A DNA stretch of 64,000 bases from Neptunicella sp048268085 (GCF_048268085.1 NZ_JBLWWF010000019.1:26809-90808); one strand, 5' to 3'; positions 1 through 8,083 are shown, numbered from the stretch's first letter. Made by a program: numbers and translations. The notes: generated by a model not told the origin, from the sequence alone.

Positions 1-171
1 GCCTTACATGACTTATATCGTCAGGTTAAACATATGCCAACCCATGAAGAGCGACAAAAGCAATCTCGTATGGAGCGACGTAAAATGGATTTGATTCGAG
101 AAGAGCTCGAGGCTCAAATGGAAACCAGTATTTTGAAAGAAGTCGCTATATTACGCCACTTTTCAATTTAG
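1..171 (+). CDS. C-terminal end of an unrecognised protein (5' end outside window)
   Basis: The frame is open from base 1 to a TAG at 169-171 and gives the last 56 residues of a protein. The fragment is very rich in Arg, Lys, Glu and His, looks helical, and ends in ILRHFSI. There is no cysteine or membrane segment in it. It runs convergently into tag with 7 bases between the stops. I do not recognise the family. The open frame and the tight spacing to tag make it a likely real gene end, but only the upstream sequence can name it. Confidence 0.5.
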   Translation, partial: ALHDLYRQVKHMPTHEERQKQSRMERRKMDLIREELEAQMETSILKEVAILRHFSI

Positions 172-178
172 GCTCACA

Positions 179-760
179 CTATCGGCGCGCCACATCAACA
201 CAATCCTGATAACAATGACAGCTGACAATATGATCATTGACCAAACCAACCGCTTGCATAAATGCGTAACAGATAGTGCTGCCAACAAAAGAAAAGCCTT
301 GTTTCTTTAACGCTTTAGACATGGCATCTGATTCGGCTGTTGTTGCCGGAACCTGTTGCATGCTCTGCCAGTGATTGATAATGGTTTGGTTATTCACAAA
401 CTGCCAAATAAACTCACTGAAGTTAATCCCCTCCTCCTCCATTTTTAAATAAGCCCGGGCATTTTTAATGATGGAGTTGATTTTTAATCTATTCCGCACA
501 ATCCCTGCATTTTGCATGAGTTGTTCAACTTTTTGTTCGTCAAACTTGGCTATCTCATTAGGCTCAAAGTGAGCAAAGGCCTGCTCATAATGGGTTTGTT
601 TTTTCAGAATAGTAATCCAGCTTAACCCCGCTTGTTGCCCATCAAGGCACAGTTTGGCGAACAATTCTTTAGGATCCGTGACCGCCCGCCCCCAGACTTG
701 GTCATGATAATCCTGGTAAATTTTCTCCTTTCCCGCCCAACTGCACCTGATCACGTCCAT
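179..760 (-). CDS. tag: DNA-3-methyladenine glycosylase I
   Basis: Removes 3-methyladenine from alkylated DNA in base excision repair (cytoplasm). The 193-residue length and whole sequence fit the Tag family. The zinc snap is visible: Cys6 and His19 at the N terminus, His177 and Cys181 in VNDHIVSCHCY near the C terminus, matching Cys4/His17/His175/Cys179 of E. coli. The pocket motif reads LDGQQAGLSW; the E. coli enzyme has Glu38 where this one has Asp40, an unusual conservative change. The start has a clear GAGGTG five bases upstream. It is divergent from glyQ, a pairing seen in other Gammaproteobacteria. Confidence 0.95.
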   Translation of the reverse strand: MDVIRCSWAGKEKIYQDYHDQVWGRAVTDPKELFAKLCLDGQQAGLSWITILKKQTHYEQAFAHFEPNEIAKFDEQKVEQLMQNAGIVRNRLKINSIIKNARAYLKMEEEGINFSEFIWQFVNNQTIINHWQSMQQVPATTAESDAMSKALKKQGFSFVGSTICYAFMQAVGLVNDHIVSCHCYQDCVDVARR

Positions 761-881
761 TTATCACCTCATTTATTGATACATTGATTAAAAACGCGCT
801 ATTAGACTACATTCGAATGCGAGCAAAAGGTATACTTAGCGGCATTTTTCGTTAATCAATTAACAAGGCTTTTAGTGCGCT

Positions 882-1787
882 ATGCAGAAGTTTGATATCA
901 ATACCTTTCAGGGACTGATCCTGGCCTTACAGGACTATTGGGCACGCCAAGGGTGTGTGATTATTCAACCTTTGGATATGCAGGTCGGTGCCGGCACATT
1001 TCATCCAATGACCTTTTTACGTTCAATCGGTCCCGAGCCTATTAGCAGCGCTTACGTGCAGCCTTGCCGGCGCCCCACAGACGGGCGCTATGGTGAAAAC
1101 CCAAACCGTTTACAGCATTACTATCAATTTCAAGTCATGCTCAAACCGTCACCGGATAATATTCAACAGCTTTATTTAGATTCGTTACGTGAGCTGGGCT
1201 TTGATCCCCTCGTACACGACATTCGTTTTGTTGAAGATAACTGGGAATCTCCGACTTTAGGTGCTTGGGGTTTAGGTTGGGAGGTATGGCTAAATGGCAT
1301 GGAAGTTACCCAGTTTACCTATTTTCAACAAGTGGGTGGTCTGGAATGCTCACCCGTTACCGGTGAAATTACCTACGGACTTGAACGTTTAGCCATGTAC
1401 ATCCAGGGTGTGGATAGTATTTATGATTTGGTCTGGACTGACGGGCCGATGGGACGGGTTACTTACGGCGATGTATTCCATCAAAACGAAGTTGAACAAT
1501 CGACTTACAATTTTGAAATTGCCGATGTGCCAGCGTTATTTGCCGAATTCGACCAATGTGAGAAAGAAAGTCAGTTATTAATCGAAAAAGGGCTTCCTTT
1601 GCCAGCCTATGAGCAAGTAATGAAAGCCTCACATGCCTTTAATTTACTTGATGCTCGTCATGCTATATCCGTTACCGAACGTCAGCGCTATATCCTCAGA
1701 GTTCGCAGCTTGTCTAAAGCCTGTGCCGAAAGTTATTACCAGGCGCGTGAAGCCCTTGGTTTTCCAATGTGTAAGAAGGAGCAGTAA
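882..1787 (+). CDS. glyQ: glycine--tRNA ligase, alpha subunit
   Basis: Catalytic subunit of the bacterial alpha2-beta2 glycyl-tRNA synthetase, which charges tRNA-Gly. The 301-residue length is usual. The class II signature regions are clear: FHPMTFLRSIGPEP near residue 40, QPCRRPTDGRYGENPNR near residue 62, and the GLERLAMYIQG motif 3 near residue 167. It is the first gene of a two-gene operon with glyS, three bases downstream. Confidence 0.98.
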   Translation: MQKFDINTFQGLILALQDYWARQGCVIIQPLDMQVGAGTFHPMTFLRSIGPEPISSAYVQPCRRPTDGRYGENPNRLQHYYQFQVMLKPSPDNIQQLYLDSLRELGFDPLVHDIRFVEDNWESPTLGAWGLGWEVWLNGMEVTQFTYFQQVGGLECSPVTGEITYGLERLAMYIQGVDSIYDLVWTDGPMGRVTYGDVFHQNEVEQSTYNFEIADVPALFAEFDQCEKESQLLIEKGLPLPAYEQVMKASHAFNLLDARHAISVTERQRYILRVRSLSKACAESYYQAREALGFPMCKKEQ

Positions 1788-1790
1788 TCC

Positions 1791-3860
1791 ATGCAGTCGC
1801 AAAATTTGTTAATTGAAATTGGCACTGAGGAGCTGCCTCCAAAGTCACTAACCCAATTGGCTAGCGCTTTTTCTGAGCAAATACAAAGAGGACTAGAGGA
1901 TGCCGAGTTAGCGTTTTCAGGCATACAATGGTTTGCTACGCCAAGACGCTTAGCGGTAAGTGTGAGCCAGTTAGCGTTTCAACAAGCGGATAAAATAGTT
2001 GAAAAACGCGGTCCCGCAGTCACTGCAGCCTTCGATGAACAAGGCAATCCAACCAAGGCTGCAATGGGCTGGGCGAAAGGTAATGGTATTGAAGTCGCCC
2101 AAGCGGATCGGTTAAAAACCGATAAAGGTGAATGGTTAGTCTATCAGGCCAATATTAAAGGTCTTAATTTAAGCGATCTTATTGAAGAGATAGTTAGCAA
2201 TGCCTTAAACAAGCTACCGATCCCTAAGCCTATGCGCTGGGGCAGCGGTAAAAGCCAGTTTATCCGCCCGGTACATAGCGTCACCCTGCTATATGGAGAA
2301 ACATTATTAGCCGCCACCATTTTAGGCATTAGTTCTTCCAAAGTTATTTATGGCCATCGTTTTCATGGTGAGAAAACCTTTGAGTTGGCTCATGCAGATC
2401 ACTATCTTGATGCTCTGCAAAAACATTATGTCATTGCCGACTTTGATCAACGTCAAAACATGATTAAACAGGCGATTCTGCAAGCTGCTGCCAATGAAGA
2501 CGGTGTAGCTGATATTGATGACGATTTACTAGCTGAAGTAACCGCATTAGTAGAGTGGCCAGTAATATTAACCGCTTCTTTTGAAAACAAGTTTTTGGAC
2601 GTTCCGAAAGAAGCGCTGATTTATACCATGAAGGGTGACCAGAAATACTTCCCGGTATTGGATCAGCAAGGCCAACTAAAACCACGCTTTATCTTTGTCA
2701 CCAATATTGAAAGTAAAGATCCTAAACAAATTATTAGTGGCAACGAAAAGGTCATCCGCCCTCGCCTTGCTGATGCCGAGTTTTTCTTTCAAACTGATAA
2801 AAAACAGACACTTGAATCACGTCTGGAAAGTCTGGGTACGGTTTTATTTCAAAAGCAATTAGGCACACTAAAAGAAAAATCCGAACGTATTGGTGCACTG
2901 GCCAAAGCGATTGCAGAGCAGATTGGTGCTGACGGACAACTTGCCCATCGAGCCGGATTATTATGTAAAACCGATTTAATGACCAATATGGTAATGGAAT
3001 TTCCCGATGTTCAAGGCGTGATGGGAATGTATTACGCAAAACATGACGGTGAAGATCCGCAAGTTGCTAACGCATTAAATGAACAATATAAACCGCGCTT
3101 CGCTGGTGATAGCTTACCTCAATCAACGATAAGCTGTGCCGTAGCACTGGCTGATAAATTAGATACCTTGGTGGGCATTTTTGGTATTGGAATGCTGCCT
3201 AAAGGGGATAAAGATCCCTTTGCCTTGCGTCGAGCTGCCATCGGTGTGTTAAGAATTATCACAGATAACAACTTGCCACTGGACTTGGTTGATTTAATTA
3301 CCCTAAGCAAGGATTTATTAGCCGATAAGTTGTCTAATGCTACGGTTGAATCTGATGTGTTGGACTTTATTCTGGCGCGTTTTAGAGCAATTTATCAGGA
3401 ACAGAATATCGGAATCGACGTTATTCAAGCGGTGTTAGCGCGTAAACCAACCAAACCTGCTGACTTTGCCGCTCGAATAAAAGGTGTCGCTCATTTTAGT
3501 ACTCTGGAGAGTGCGCAAAGCCTGGCTGCTGCGAATAAACGAGTAGGCAATATTTTAAATAAAAATGCGCAAAGCATACCCGCATCCTGTAATAGCGATT
3601 TACTTCAGGAACCTGCAGAAATTCAGCTAAATGACGCGCTAGTTCGCACTAAAAGTGCAACATTAAGTAGTCTCGAAGCTGGAGATTATCAGGCCGTACT
3701 GGCGGAACTCGCCAAGCTTAAAGACAGTATCGATGCTTTTTTTGATTCAGTCATGGTAATGACAGAGGACCAAGCGTTGCGATTAAACAGGCTGGCGCTG
3801 TTACAGGATTTACGCCAACAGTTTTTACATGTTGCTGATATTTCATTATTAAATCAGTAA
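1791..3860 (+). CDS. glyS: glycine--tRNA ligase, beta subunit
   Basis: The 689-residue tRNA-binding subunit that completes the GlyQS synthetase. It starts with the typical LLIEIGTEELPPKSL and contains the family motifs FATPRRLAV, RWG near residue 145 and MKGDQKYFPV. The C-terminal third (from about residue 560) is the DALR-like anticodon-binding region. It lies three bases after glyQ with an RBS (AAGGAG) inside the end of glyQ, so the two are co-translated. Confidence 0.98.
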   Translation: MQSQNLLIEIGTEELPPKSLTQLASAFSEQIQRGLEDAELAFSGIQWFATPRRLAVSVSQLAFQQADKIVEKRGPAVTAAFDEQGNPTKAAMGWAKGNGIEVAQADRLKTDKGEWLVYQANIKGLNLSDLIEEIVSNALNKLPIPKPMRWGSGKSQFIRPVHSVTLLYGETLLAATILGISSSKVIYGHRFHGEKTFELAHADHYLDALQKHYVIADFDQRQNMIKQAILQAAANEDGVADIDDDLLAEVTALVEWPVILTASFENKFLDVPKEALIYTMKGDQKYFPVLDQQGQLKPRFIFVTNIESKDPKQIISGNEKVIRPRLADAEFFFQTDKKQTLESRLESLGTVLFQKQLGTLKEKSERIGALAKAIAEQIGADGQLAHRAGLLCKTDLMTNMVMEFPDVQGVMGMYYAKHDGEDPQVANALNEQYKPRFAGDSLPQSTISCAVALADKLDTLVGIFGIGMLPKGDKDPFALRRAAIGVLRIITDNNLPLDLVDLITLSKDLLADKLSNATVESDVLDFILARFRAIYQEQNIGIDVIQAVLARKPTKPADFAARIKGVAHFSTLESAQSLAAANKRVGNILNKNAQSIPASCNSDLLQEPAEIQLNDALVRTKSATLSSLEAGDYQAVLAELAKLKDSIDAFFDSVMVMTEDQALRLNRLALLQDLRQQFLHVADISLLNQ

Positions 3861-3896
3861 TTGATAATTTATTTCGATGTAGTTTGCAGGTTTAAC

Positions 3897-4346
3897 ATGC
3901 GATTAGCTAAACATATTATTGGTTGCGCAGTGGCACTCTCCTTACTCGGGGGGTGTGCCAGCAATATTTTGGATGAGATATACCAACCCGCAGCCAACCA
4001 TGACGATCTCTATCTTAGAGGTGCCTTTACGTGGTGGGAAGCTGATGAAGCTTTTAAAGTTCGTCAAGTAAGTGATGATATTTACATGGTCAAAACGGAA
4101 TTGATCGCCGATGGGCAACCATACGAATTTCGTTTTGTGGACAAAAATTGGAGTGCCGGCTCAAATTGCGGCTATCAAAATAAGGCTCTGGATCAAGTTA
4201 TTGTGGTTAATCGCCCTGTGGTAAGCAATTGTGACAGCACCACTGAAAATTTTAAGTTTACGCCTCCTGACTCTGGAGAATATGAGTTTTATATCAATTT
4301 CGAGCAGGAAAATCATCCTACCGTTTATATAAAAAAATCTGTTTAA
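3897..4346 (+). CDS. small lipoprotein with predicted beta-sandwich domain
   Basis: A 149-residue lipoprotein if translated from the ATG at 3897. That start gives a classic signal peptide (MRLAKHIIGC..) and a lipobox LLGGC with Cys as mature residue 1; the longer frame starting right after glyS would bury the signal. The mature part (YLRGAFTWWEADEAFKV..., a GYQNKAL stretch, and a final EYEFYINFEQENHPTVYI) resembles the E-set/starch-binding-like modules attached to pullulanases: a short beta domain with paired Trp residues. The function is unknown; a carbohydrate-binding or structural envelope role is inference. It follows glyS by 36 bases and may be co-transcribed. Confidence 0.7.
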   Translation: MRLAKHIIGCAVALSLLGGCASNILDEIYQPAANHDDLYLRGAFTWWEADEAFKVRQVSDDIYMVKTELIADGQPYEFRFVDKNWSAGSNCGYQNKALDQVIVVNRPVVSNCDSTTENFKFTPPDSGEYEFYINFEQENHPTVYIKKSV

Positions 4347-4627
4347 TATAATTAAATCAGTAAGTTAAATAAATTTATTTAATCAGGTGGATAATGGATA
4401 GATAATGGCAACTTCGTCATGGGGTGGCGTTATCAGACTTGTTGACAATATCTTAAATCTAACGGTGATTGCGTCCCTGCCTGCCTCCTTGCGCGTATCC
4501 TTACCGTTTCTTTGCACCGATTGAAACTCTCACCGGTGCATTCCTTAACTGGACAAAGTGTAATCTGCATGGAAAAACAAATCTGACTTTTCCGATACGG
4601 ATAAAACCGCTAAAGCGACAACTGCTG

Positions 4628-4762
4628 TTACTTACTCGCAGGCTTTGTATCATGTTCCATCTTTTTATTCTGAGCAGGATCTGTTTTACCTGGCTCAGCT
4701 TTTTTAGGAGCATTAAACGGCTTTTTATCACTTGCTTTTTGGTCTTTACTTGGATTTTGCAT
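4628..4762 (-). CDS. 44-residue lysine-rich hydrophilic protein
   Basis: A short frame on the minus strand encodes MQNPSKDQKASDKKPFNAPKK... and ends PASK. It has about 13 Lys, several Pro, Ala and Asp, no Cys or Trp and one Phe. A good Shine-Dalgarno (GAGG, five bases before ATG) precedes it. Composition this biased in a clean frame with an RBS is unlikely by chance, so I call it a probable gene. The sequence looks intrinsically disordered. I recognise no family. It lies 142 bases downstream of the receiver-PAS gene on the same strand and could share its transcript. Confidence 0.55.
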   Translation of the reverse strand: MQNPSKDQKASDKKPFNAPKKAEPGKTDPAQNKKMEHDTKPASK

Positions 4763-4904
4763 AAATACCTCGGTATCTCTTGCCAGTCGCGATAATGCGA
4801 AGAGCTAAGGAAATAAGCTTAACTCAACAATTATCGATTCACTGTGCGCCACCCCACCCATCATTAAAAAAACATACTCCCTTAAGCGCAGCAAACATTC
4901 ATCA

Positions 4905-5717
4905 TTATGTTTGCATTACCAGGCGCTTAACTTGCACTCGCAATGCTTCTGCGCCCGTTGTTTGAGCCGTAATATCTTCCAACAAACGTACGTGGCCGAA
5001 TAATGCTTTACGATCATGCAAAAATGCAGCACTAATATGCACCAACCTGGTGGTGTTGTCTTTACGTAACATTCTCGCATGGGTCTTAAACGGTTGTTGA
5101 ACTTGCAGCGCTTGGCGCCATTCCCGCTGGATCCTTAGACGATCTCCGGCATACACACCATCAACCCAATTCAGTCCTAATAATTGTTCTTCACTGAATC
5201 CGGTAATACGGTGATACGCATGATTTGTGTAGGTAATGTGACCAGAAAGGTTGGATATCATGATTCCCATTGATGAAGCATCACCAATCGCTTTAATTCC
5301 TGCGATAGTCTCACGTAACCTATCACGGGCCAAACGACTAGCCATACTGTTGACAAGAATGCGTTTCAGCGAATCGACATCAATCTCTTCTCTATCAATA
5401 TAATCAGAAGCCCCCAATAGAATGGCTTGATGTGCAATGGGTTCATCTGTTTTAGTACAAAGTAATACATATAAGGCTCTGGGTGAGATCAATTGCAACG
5501 TCTCAAAACAGGCCAGTCCCTGGCTTCCTGCGCTGCTAATATCCAACAGGACAACTTCAAAGTATTCTTGATTCAATCGCTTAATGGCATCCGTAATATT
5601 GATGGCCGATTGCATCTCGAATATGGCCAGTTGCTCGGAACCTAAACATTCTTTAATTTGTTTAGCAAAAACCCGATCGTTTTCAACCACTAATAATTTG
5701 ATCCGCATGTTTTGCAT
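4905..5717 (-). CDS. response-regulator receiver domain fused to a PAS domain
   Basis: A 270-residue cytoplasmic signalling protein. Residues 6-125 form a CheY-like receiver with acidic pocket Glu12/Asp14 (LLVVENDR) and probable phospho-acceptor Asp59 (VVLLDIS). The usual conserved Lys after the fifth strand is replaced (ASDYIDREE), so it may signal in an atypical way. Residues about 140-255 form a PAS domain (GIMISNLSGHITYTNHAYHRITGFSEEQLLG) with a PAC-like tail (HVRLLEDIT). There is no kinase, GGDEF, EAL or HTH output, so the output partner is unknown. The start is supported by AAAGAGG seven bases upstream. It is divergent from the PRC-barrel gene, with a palindromic site between them. Confidence 0.85.
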   Translation of the reverse strand: MQNMRIKLLVVENDRVFAKQIKECLGSEQLAIFEMQSAINITDAIKRLNQEYFEVVLLDISSAGSQGLACFETLQLISPRALYVLLCTKTDEPIAHQAILLGASDYIDREEIDVDSLKRILVNSMASRLARDRLRETIAGIKAIGDASSMGIMISNLSGHITYTNHAYHRITGFSEEQLLGLNWVDGVYAGDRLRIQREWRQALQVQQPFKTHARMLRKDNTTRLVHISAAFLHDRKALFGHVRLLEDITAQTTGAEALRVQVKRLVMQT

Positions 5718-5816
5718 TAGTCAGCCTCTTTGGTTTTAACGTCCCAATATTTCACCTTAAATAACGACAGGAACAGGGTGGTATTTGTATCATCGAACTA
5801 ACAAAAGCGGCTGGTC

Positions 5817-5832
5817 TGTACGCTATCGTACA
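5817..5832. promoter_or_regulatory. 16-bp palindromic operator candidate (copy 1)
   Basis: TGTACG-CTAT-CGTACA is a perfect 6+6 dyad with a 4-base spacer. It matches the sites at 7344-7359 and 8565-8580 (consensus TGTRCG-N4-CGYACA). It lies 100 bases upstream of the receiver-PAS start and 222 bases upstream of the PRC-barrel start. Two Crp/Fnr-family regulators are encoded next to it and are the obvious candidate binders; that link is inference. Confidence 0.6.
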
Positions 5833-5999
5833 TTTAGACGCCCGAAGTGGGCTAATCAGACCTTATTAACCAATAAGCGTGATAGCGAACAGAATCTGTG
5901 CATCAATGACACTATGCTAAGTTTTCATCGCTATCATTCTGATGCCATCAACAATGGAGTGTTATCCAATTCAGTTGTAACAACAAAGCGACGACGGCT

Positions 6000-6021
6000 G
6001 TTGACGGTAATGACCGTTAAC
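6000..6021. promoter_or_regulatory. inverted repeat just upstream of the PRC-barrel gene
   Basis: Nine-base arms (GTTGACGGT and ACCGTTAAC, one mismatch) around AATG, ending 33 bases before the PRC-barrel ATG. The left arm contains TTGACG, which could be a -35 element, so this may be an operator over the promoter; it could equally form an mRNA hairpin. It is different from the TGTRCG palindromes. Confidence 0.35.
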
Positions 6022-6054
6022 TTGGATTCAATTTAACTGAGCAGGAAACAATAT

Positions 6055-6459
6055 ATGACATTTCCAGACATACAAATTGACAACACAGAAGCATTGGCAC
6101 GTGAAAAACCGGCCATCATTGCCAGCAAATTACTCGTTGGTTTAGAGGTGTGTAACCACAAAAAAGAAAAACTCGGCATTATCAAAGAATTGATGATAGA
6201 TCCCGATAGCGGTAAAGTTGTTTTTGCCGTTATGTCTTTTGGAGGCTTTTGGGGGATGGGTGAACGCCTCACGGCAGTCCCTTGGTCCGCCTTGCTACTC
6301 GATGGCCCTCAAGATATGTGCATACTAACAATGGAAACCAATAAGTTTAAATCTGCCCCCTCCTTTGATAGTGATAGCTGGCCGGATATGACCGATAACC
6401 AATGGGCAAGCAAGATCTACAATTACTATGATCCACGTGCAGAGACGGCCAATATTTAA
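6055..6459 (+). CDS. PRC-barrel domain protein
   Basis: A 134-residue soluble protein with one PRC-barrel domain at about residues 20-95: ASKLLVGLEVCNHKKEKLG, then IKELMIDPDSGKVVFAVMSFGGFWGMGERLTAVPWSAL. This is the form common in stress- and envelope-associated single-domain PRC-barrel proteins; the biochemical role of the family is not established. There is no signal peptide. An AGGA sits nine bases before ATG, and a rho-independent terminator follows at 6483-6507, so it looks monocistronic. It lies in a cluster with Crp/Fnr regulators and envelope lipoproteins, which suggests stress-induced expression. Confidence 0.85.
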   Translation: MTFPDIQIDNTEALAREKPAIIASKLLVGLEVCNHKKEKLGIIKELMIDPDSGKVVFAVMSFGGFWGMGERLTAVPWSALLLDGPQDMCILTMETNKFKSAPSFDSDSWPDMTDNQWASKIYNYYDPRAETANI

Positions 6460-6482
6460 ACCGTTAAAGCAGTCTTTTTCGC

Positions 6483-6507
6483 CCGCAGCAATCGCTGCGG
6501 ATTTTAT
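6483..6507 (+). terminator. rho-independent terminator after the PRC-barrel gene
   Basis: A seven-base GC-rich stem (CCGCAGC / GCTGCGG) with loop AATC is followed by ATTTTAT. It lies 24 bases after the PRC-barrel stop. There is no U-tract on the other strand, so it serves the plus strand only. Confidence 0.65.
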
Positions 6508-6536
6508 CTGTACGTAAACCCTCGATTAATCACCAC

Positions 6537-7265
6537 CTATTTGACCGTTAAAAACTGACTGAAATCCTGACGATCAGTGAAATAACACTGACAGCTTTCC
6601 GCTTCGAGTCCTTGGCGAGACACTACTTTAATCGTGCCTCGACTATAATGTATCAAGCCTTTTTTCTGGAATTGACCTGCCGCCAGACTTATAGCACTGC
6701 GCCTCACCCCAAGCATGTTGGCGATAAATTGATGGGTTAGATGAAAACTTTGCAAATGAGCACGATCATGAGCCATCAACAACCAACGCGCCAAACGATG
6801 GGAGACCTCATGAACAGCATTACAATAGTTATTTTGTGCTAATTGCAGTAGTAGGACATATACATAGCGTCCCAATAATGTATGTAGTGCCGAGTATTCC
6901 AACATTAACTTGTAAAAATCGTTTGCTGACAGTACAAGTGTTTTTCCGGAGCCCTGCACCATCGCATTCAGAGGTGCTTGCCTAATCCCCAAAACCAACG
7001 TCGATCCCAACATTCCCTCACTGCCGATCATCCCCATCTCTAACAACTTGTTTTGATCAGGATGGGCGACTAAAGATATAAAGCCGCTTAATGGGAAGTA
7101 AACTTGTTGAAGTTTTTGTCCTGCAACACAAAGGACATCACCAAAATTCATTTGAATGGTGTCACATTGCTCAGTAATCAGTGTGTTTAACTTTTTGGGA
7201 AGAAGAGACAACAGCGAATTGGTACCAGTTAATGAAGTTTTGTCTAACATGGGAGTCTCATGCAA
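6537..7265 (-). CDS. Crp/Fnr-family transcriptional regulator, paralogue 1
   Basis: A 242-residue regulator: an N-terminal cyclic-nucleotide-binding-like beta-roll (about residues 20-140, with MNFGDVLCVAGQKLQQVYFP and GMIGSEGMLG), a long dimer helix, and a C-terminal winged HTH (LTHQFIANMLGVRRSAIS, about residues 175-220). The residues that bind cAMP in CRP are not recognisable, so the ligand is unknown. Cysteines occur at NNYCNAV and in a C-terminal CQCY; the paralogue at 7376-8083 has equivalents (AVCNRH, CCECY), hinting at a redox or metal input. A palindrome of the local consensus lies 79 bases upstream of its start, suggesting autoregulation. Confidence 0.9.
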   Translation of the reverse strand: MHETPMLDKTSLTGTNSLLSLLPKKLNTLITEQCDTIQMNFGDVLCVAGQKLQQVYFPLSGFISLVAHPDQNKLLEMGMIGSEGMLGSTLVLGIRQAPLNAMVQGSGKTLVLSANDFYKLMLEYSALHTLLGRYVYVLLLQLAQNNYCNAVHEVSHRLARWLLMAHDRAHLQSFHLTHQFIANMLGVRRSAISLAAGQFQKKGLIHYSRGTIKVVSRQGLEAESCQCYFTDRQDFSQFLTVK

Positions 7266-7343
7266 CGCGGGTAACCAAGAATGGATGGAAAGCGGCTGCG
7301 TGACTCTCCACTGCCTAACATGCCTCGAATTTAACCTGTTGTA

Positions 7344-7359
7344 TGTGCGTTACAGCACA
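7344..7359. promoter_or_regulatory. 16-bp palindromic operator candidate (copy 2)
   Basis: TGTGCG-TTAC-AGCACA matches the consensus TGTRCG-N4-CGYACA at 11 of 12 arm positions. It lies between the two Crp/Fnr genes, 79 bases before the start of paralogue 1 and just past the stop of paralogue 2. The position fits an autoregulatory site for paralogue 1. Confidence 0.55.
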
Positions 7360-7375
7360 ACATCTATCTACCCAT

Positions 7376-8083
7376 CTATATTGTTGGCATATACTTCTCT
7401 AACCGATCAGTTTCACTTTTAACAACGCTGTAACATTCACAGCAAAGTCTCTCTAATTTAGGCCGGTCGATAACCTCAATATGTCCCCGTTTATAGGTAA
7501 TAACGCCCTGCTTTTGTAATTTACCCGCGGCTTCTGTCACCCCTTCTCTGCGCACTCCTAGCATATTGGCAATGAGCTCTTGGGTCATCGTAAGATTATT
7601 ACTGGCTAAACGGTCTAGTGACAATAACAACCATCGGCATAATTGTTGGTCAATACTATGATGACGATTACAAACTGCAGTTTGCGCCATTTGTGTGATT
7701 AAAGCTTGGGTATAGCGCAGTAATAACATGCGTATTTCCGGTCTATTGTTAAACTCATGTCGCAGCTCTGCGGCAGGCATTTTGTAAGCGTAACCAGCAC
7801 TTTGCACTATCGCTCTGCTAGGCGTGCTTTCACCTCCCATAAATACTGCAATACCCACTAGTCCTTCGTTCCCTACTACGGAAATCTCAGCAGATGCTCC
7901 ATCTGCCATGACGTACAATAATGAAATGATCGAGTCGGTAGGGAAATAAACCGTATTGAGCTGTTGGCCGGACTCATACAATACTTGACCTAATTCCAGC
8001 GGAATCAGCTTTAAATGGGGAAAGATTCGTTGTTGAGCCTCTTTAGAAAGTACTTGCAGTAATTTATTGTGATATGTTTCCAT
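7376..8083 (-). CDS. Crp/Fnr-family transcriptional regulator, paralogue 2
   Basis: A 235-residue regulator with the same architecture as its neighbour: an effector beta-roll (residues about 15-130, with LGQVLYESGQQLNTVYFP and VVGNEGLVGIAVFMGG) and an HTH at about residues 165-215 (MTQELIANMLGVRREGVTEAAGKLQKQG). The recognition region IANMLGVRR is identical in both paralogues, so they probably read the same site. Cysteines at AVCNRH and CCECY near the C terminus are shared. It lies 110 bases upstream of paralogue 1 on the same strand; tandem duplication followed by divergence is likely. Confidence 0.9.
   Translation of the reverse strand: METYHNKLLQVLSKEAQQRIFPHLKLIPLELGQVLYESGQQLNTVYFPTDSIISLLYVMADGASAEISVVGNEGLVGIAVFMGGESTPSRAIVQSAGYAYKMPAAELRHEFNNRPEIRMLLLRYTQALITQMAQTAVCNRHHSIDQQLCRWLLLSLDRLASNNLTMTQELIANMLGVRREGVTEAAGKLQKQGVITYKRGHIEVIDRPKLERLCCECYSVVKSETDRLEKYMPTI

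Larger units (their letters stand above)
5718..6054. other. divergent intergenic region with two inverted repeats
   Basis: 337 bases between the receiver-PAS gene (minus) and the PRC-barrel gene (plus). It holds the 16-bp palindrome at 5817-5832 and a second inverted repeat at 6000-6021. An 83-codon open frame (5785-6036) crosses it but has no RBS, no recognisable sequence and runs over both repeats, so I do not call it a gene. Confidence 0.6.

Noticed and set aside
4469..4795. 108-codon plus-strand open frame
   Set aside because: No RBS, odd composition (Cys/Leu/Arg rich), and it lies opposite the better-supported lysine-rich ORF at 4628-4762.
5785..6036. 83-codon plus-strand frame upstream of the PRC-barrel gene
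   Set aside because: No RBS, crosses two inverted repeats that look regulatory, and the translation resembles nothing known.
6508..6520. TGTACG half-site downstream of the PRC-barrel gene
   Set aside because: Only the left half of the palindrome is present and it lies between converging gene ends.
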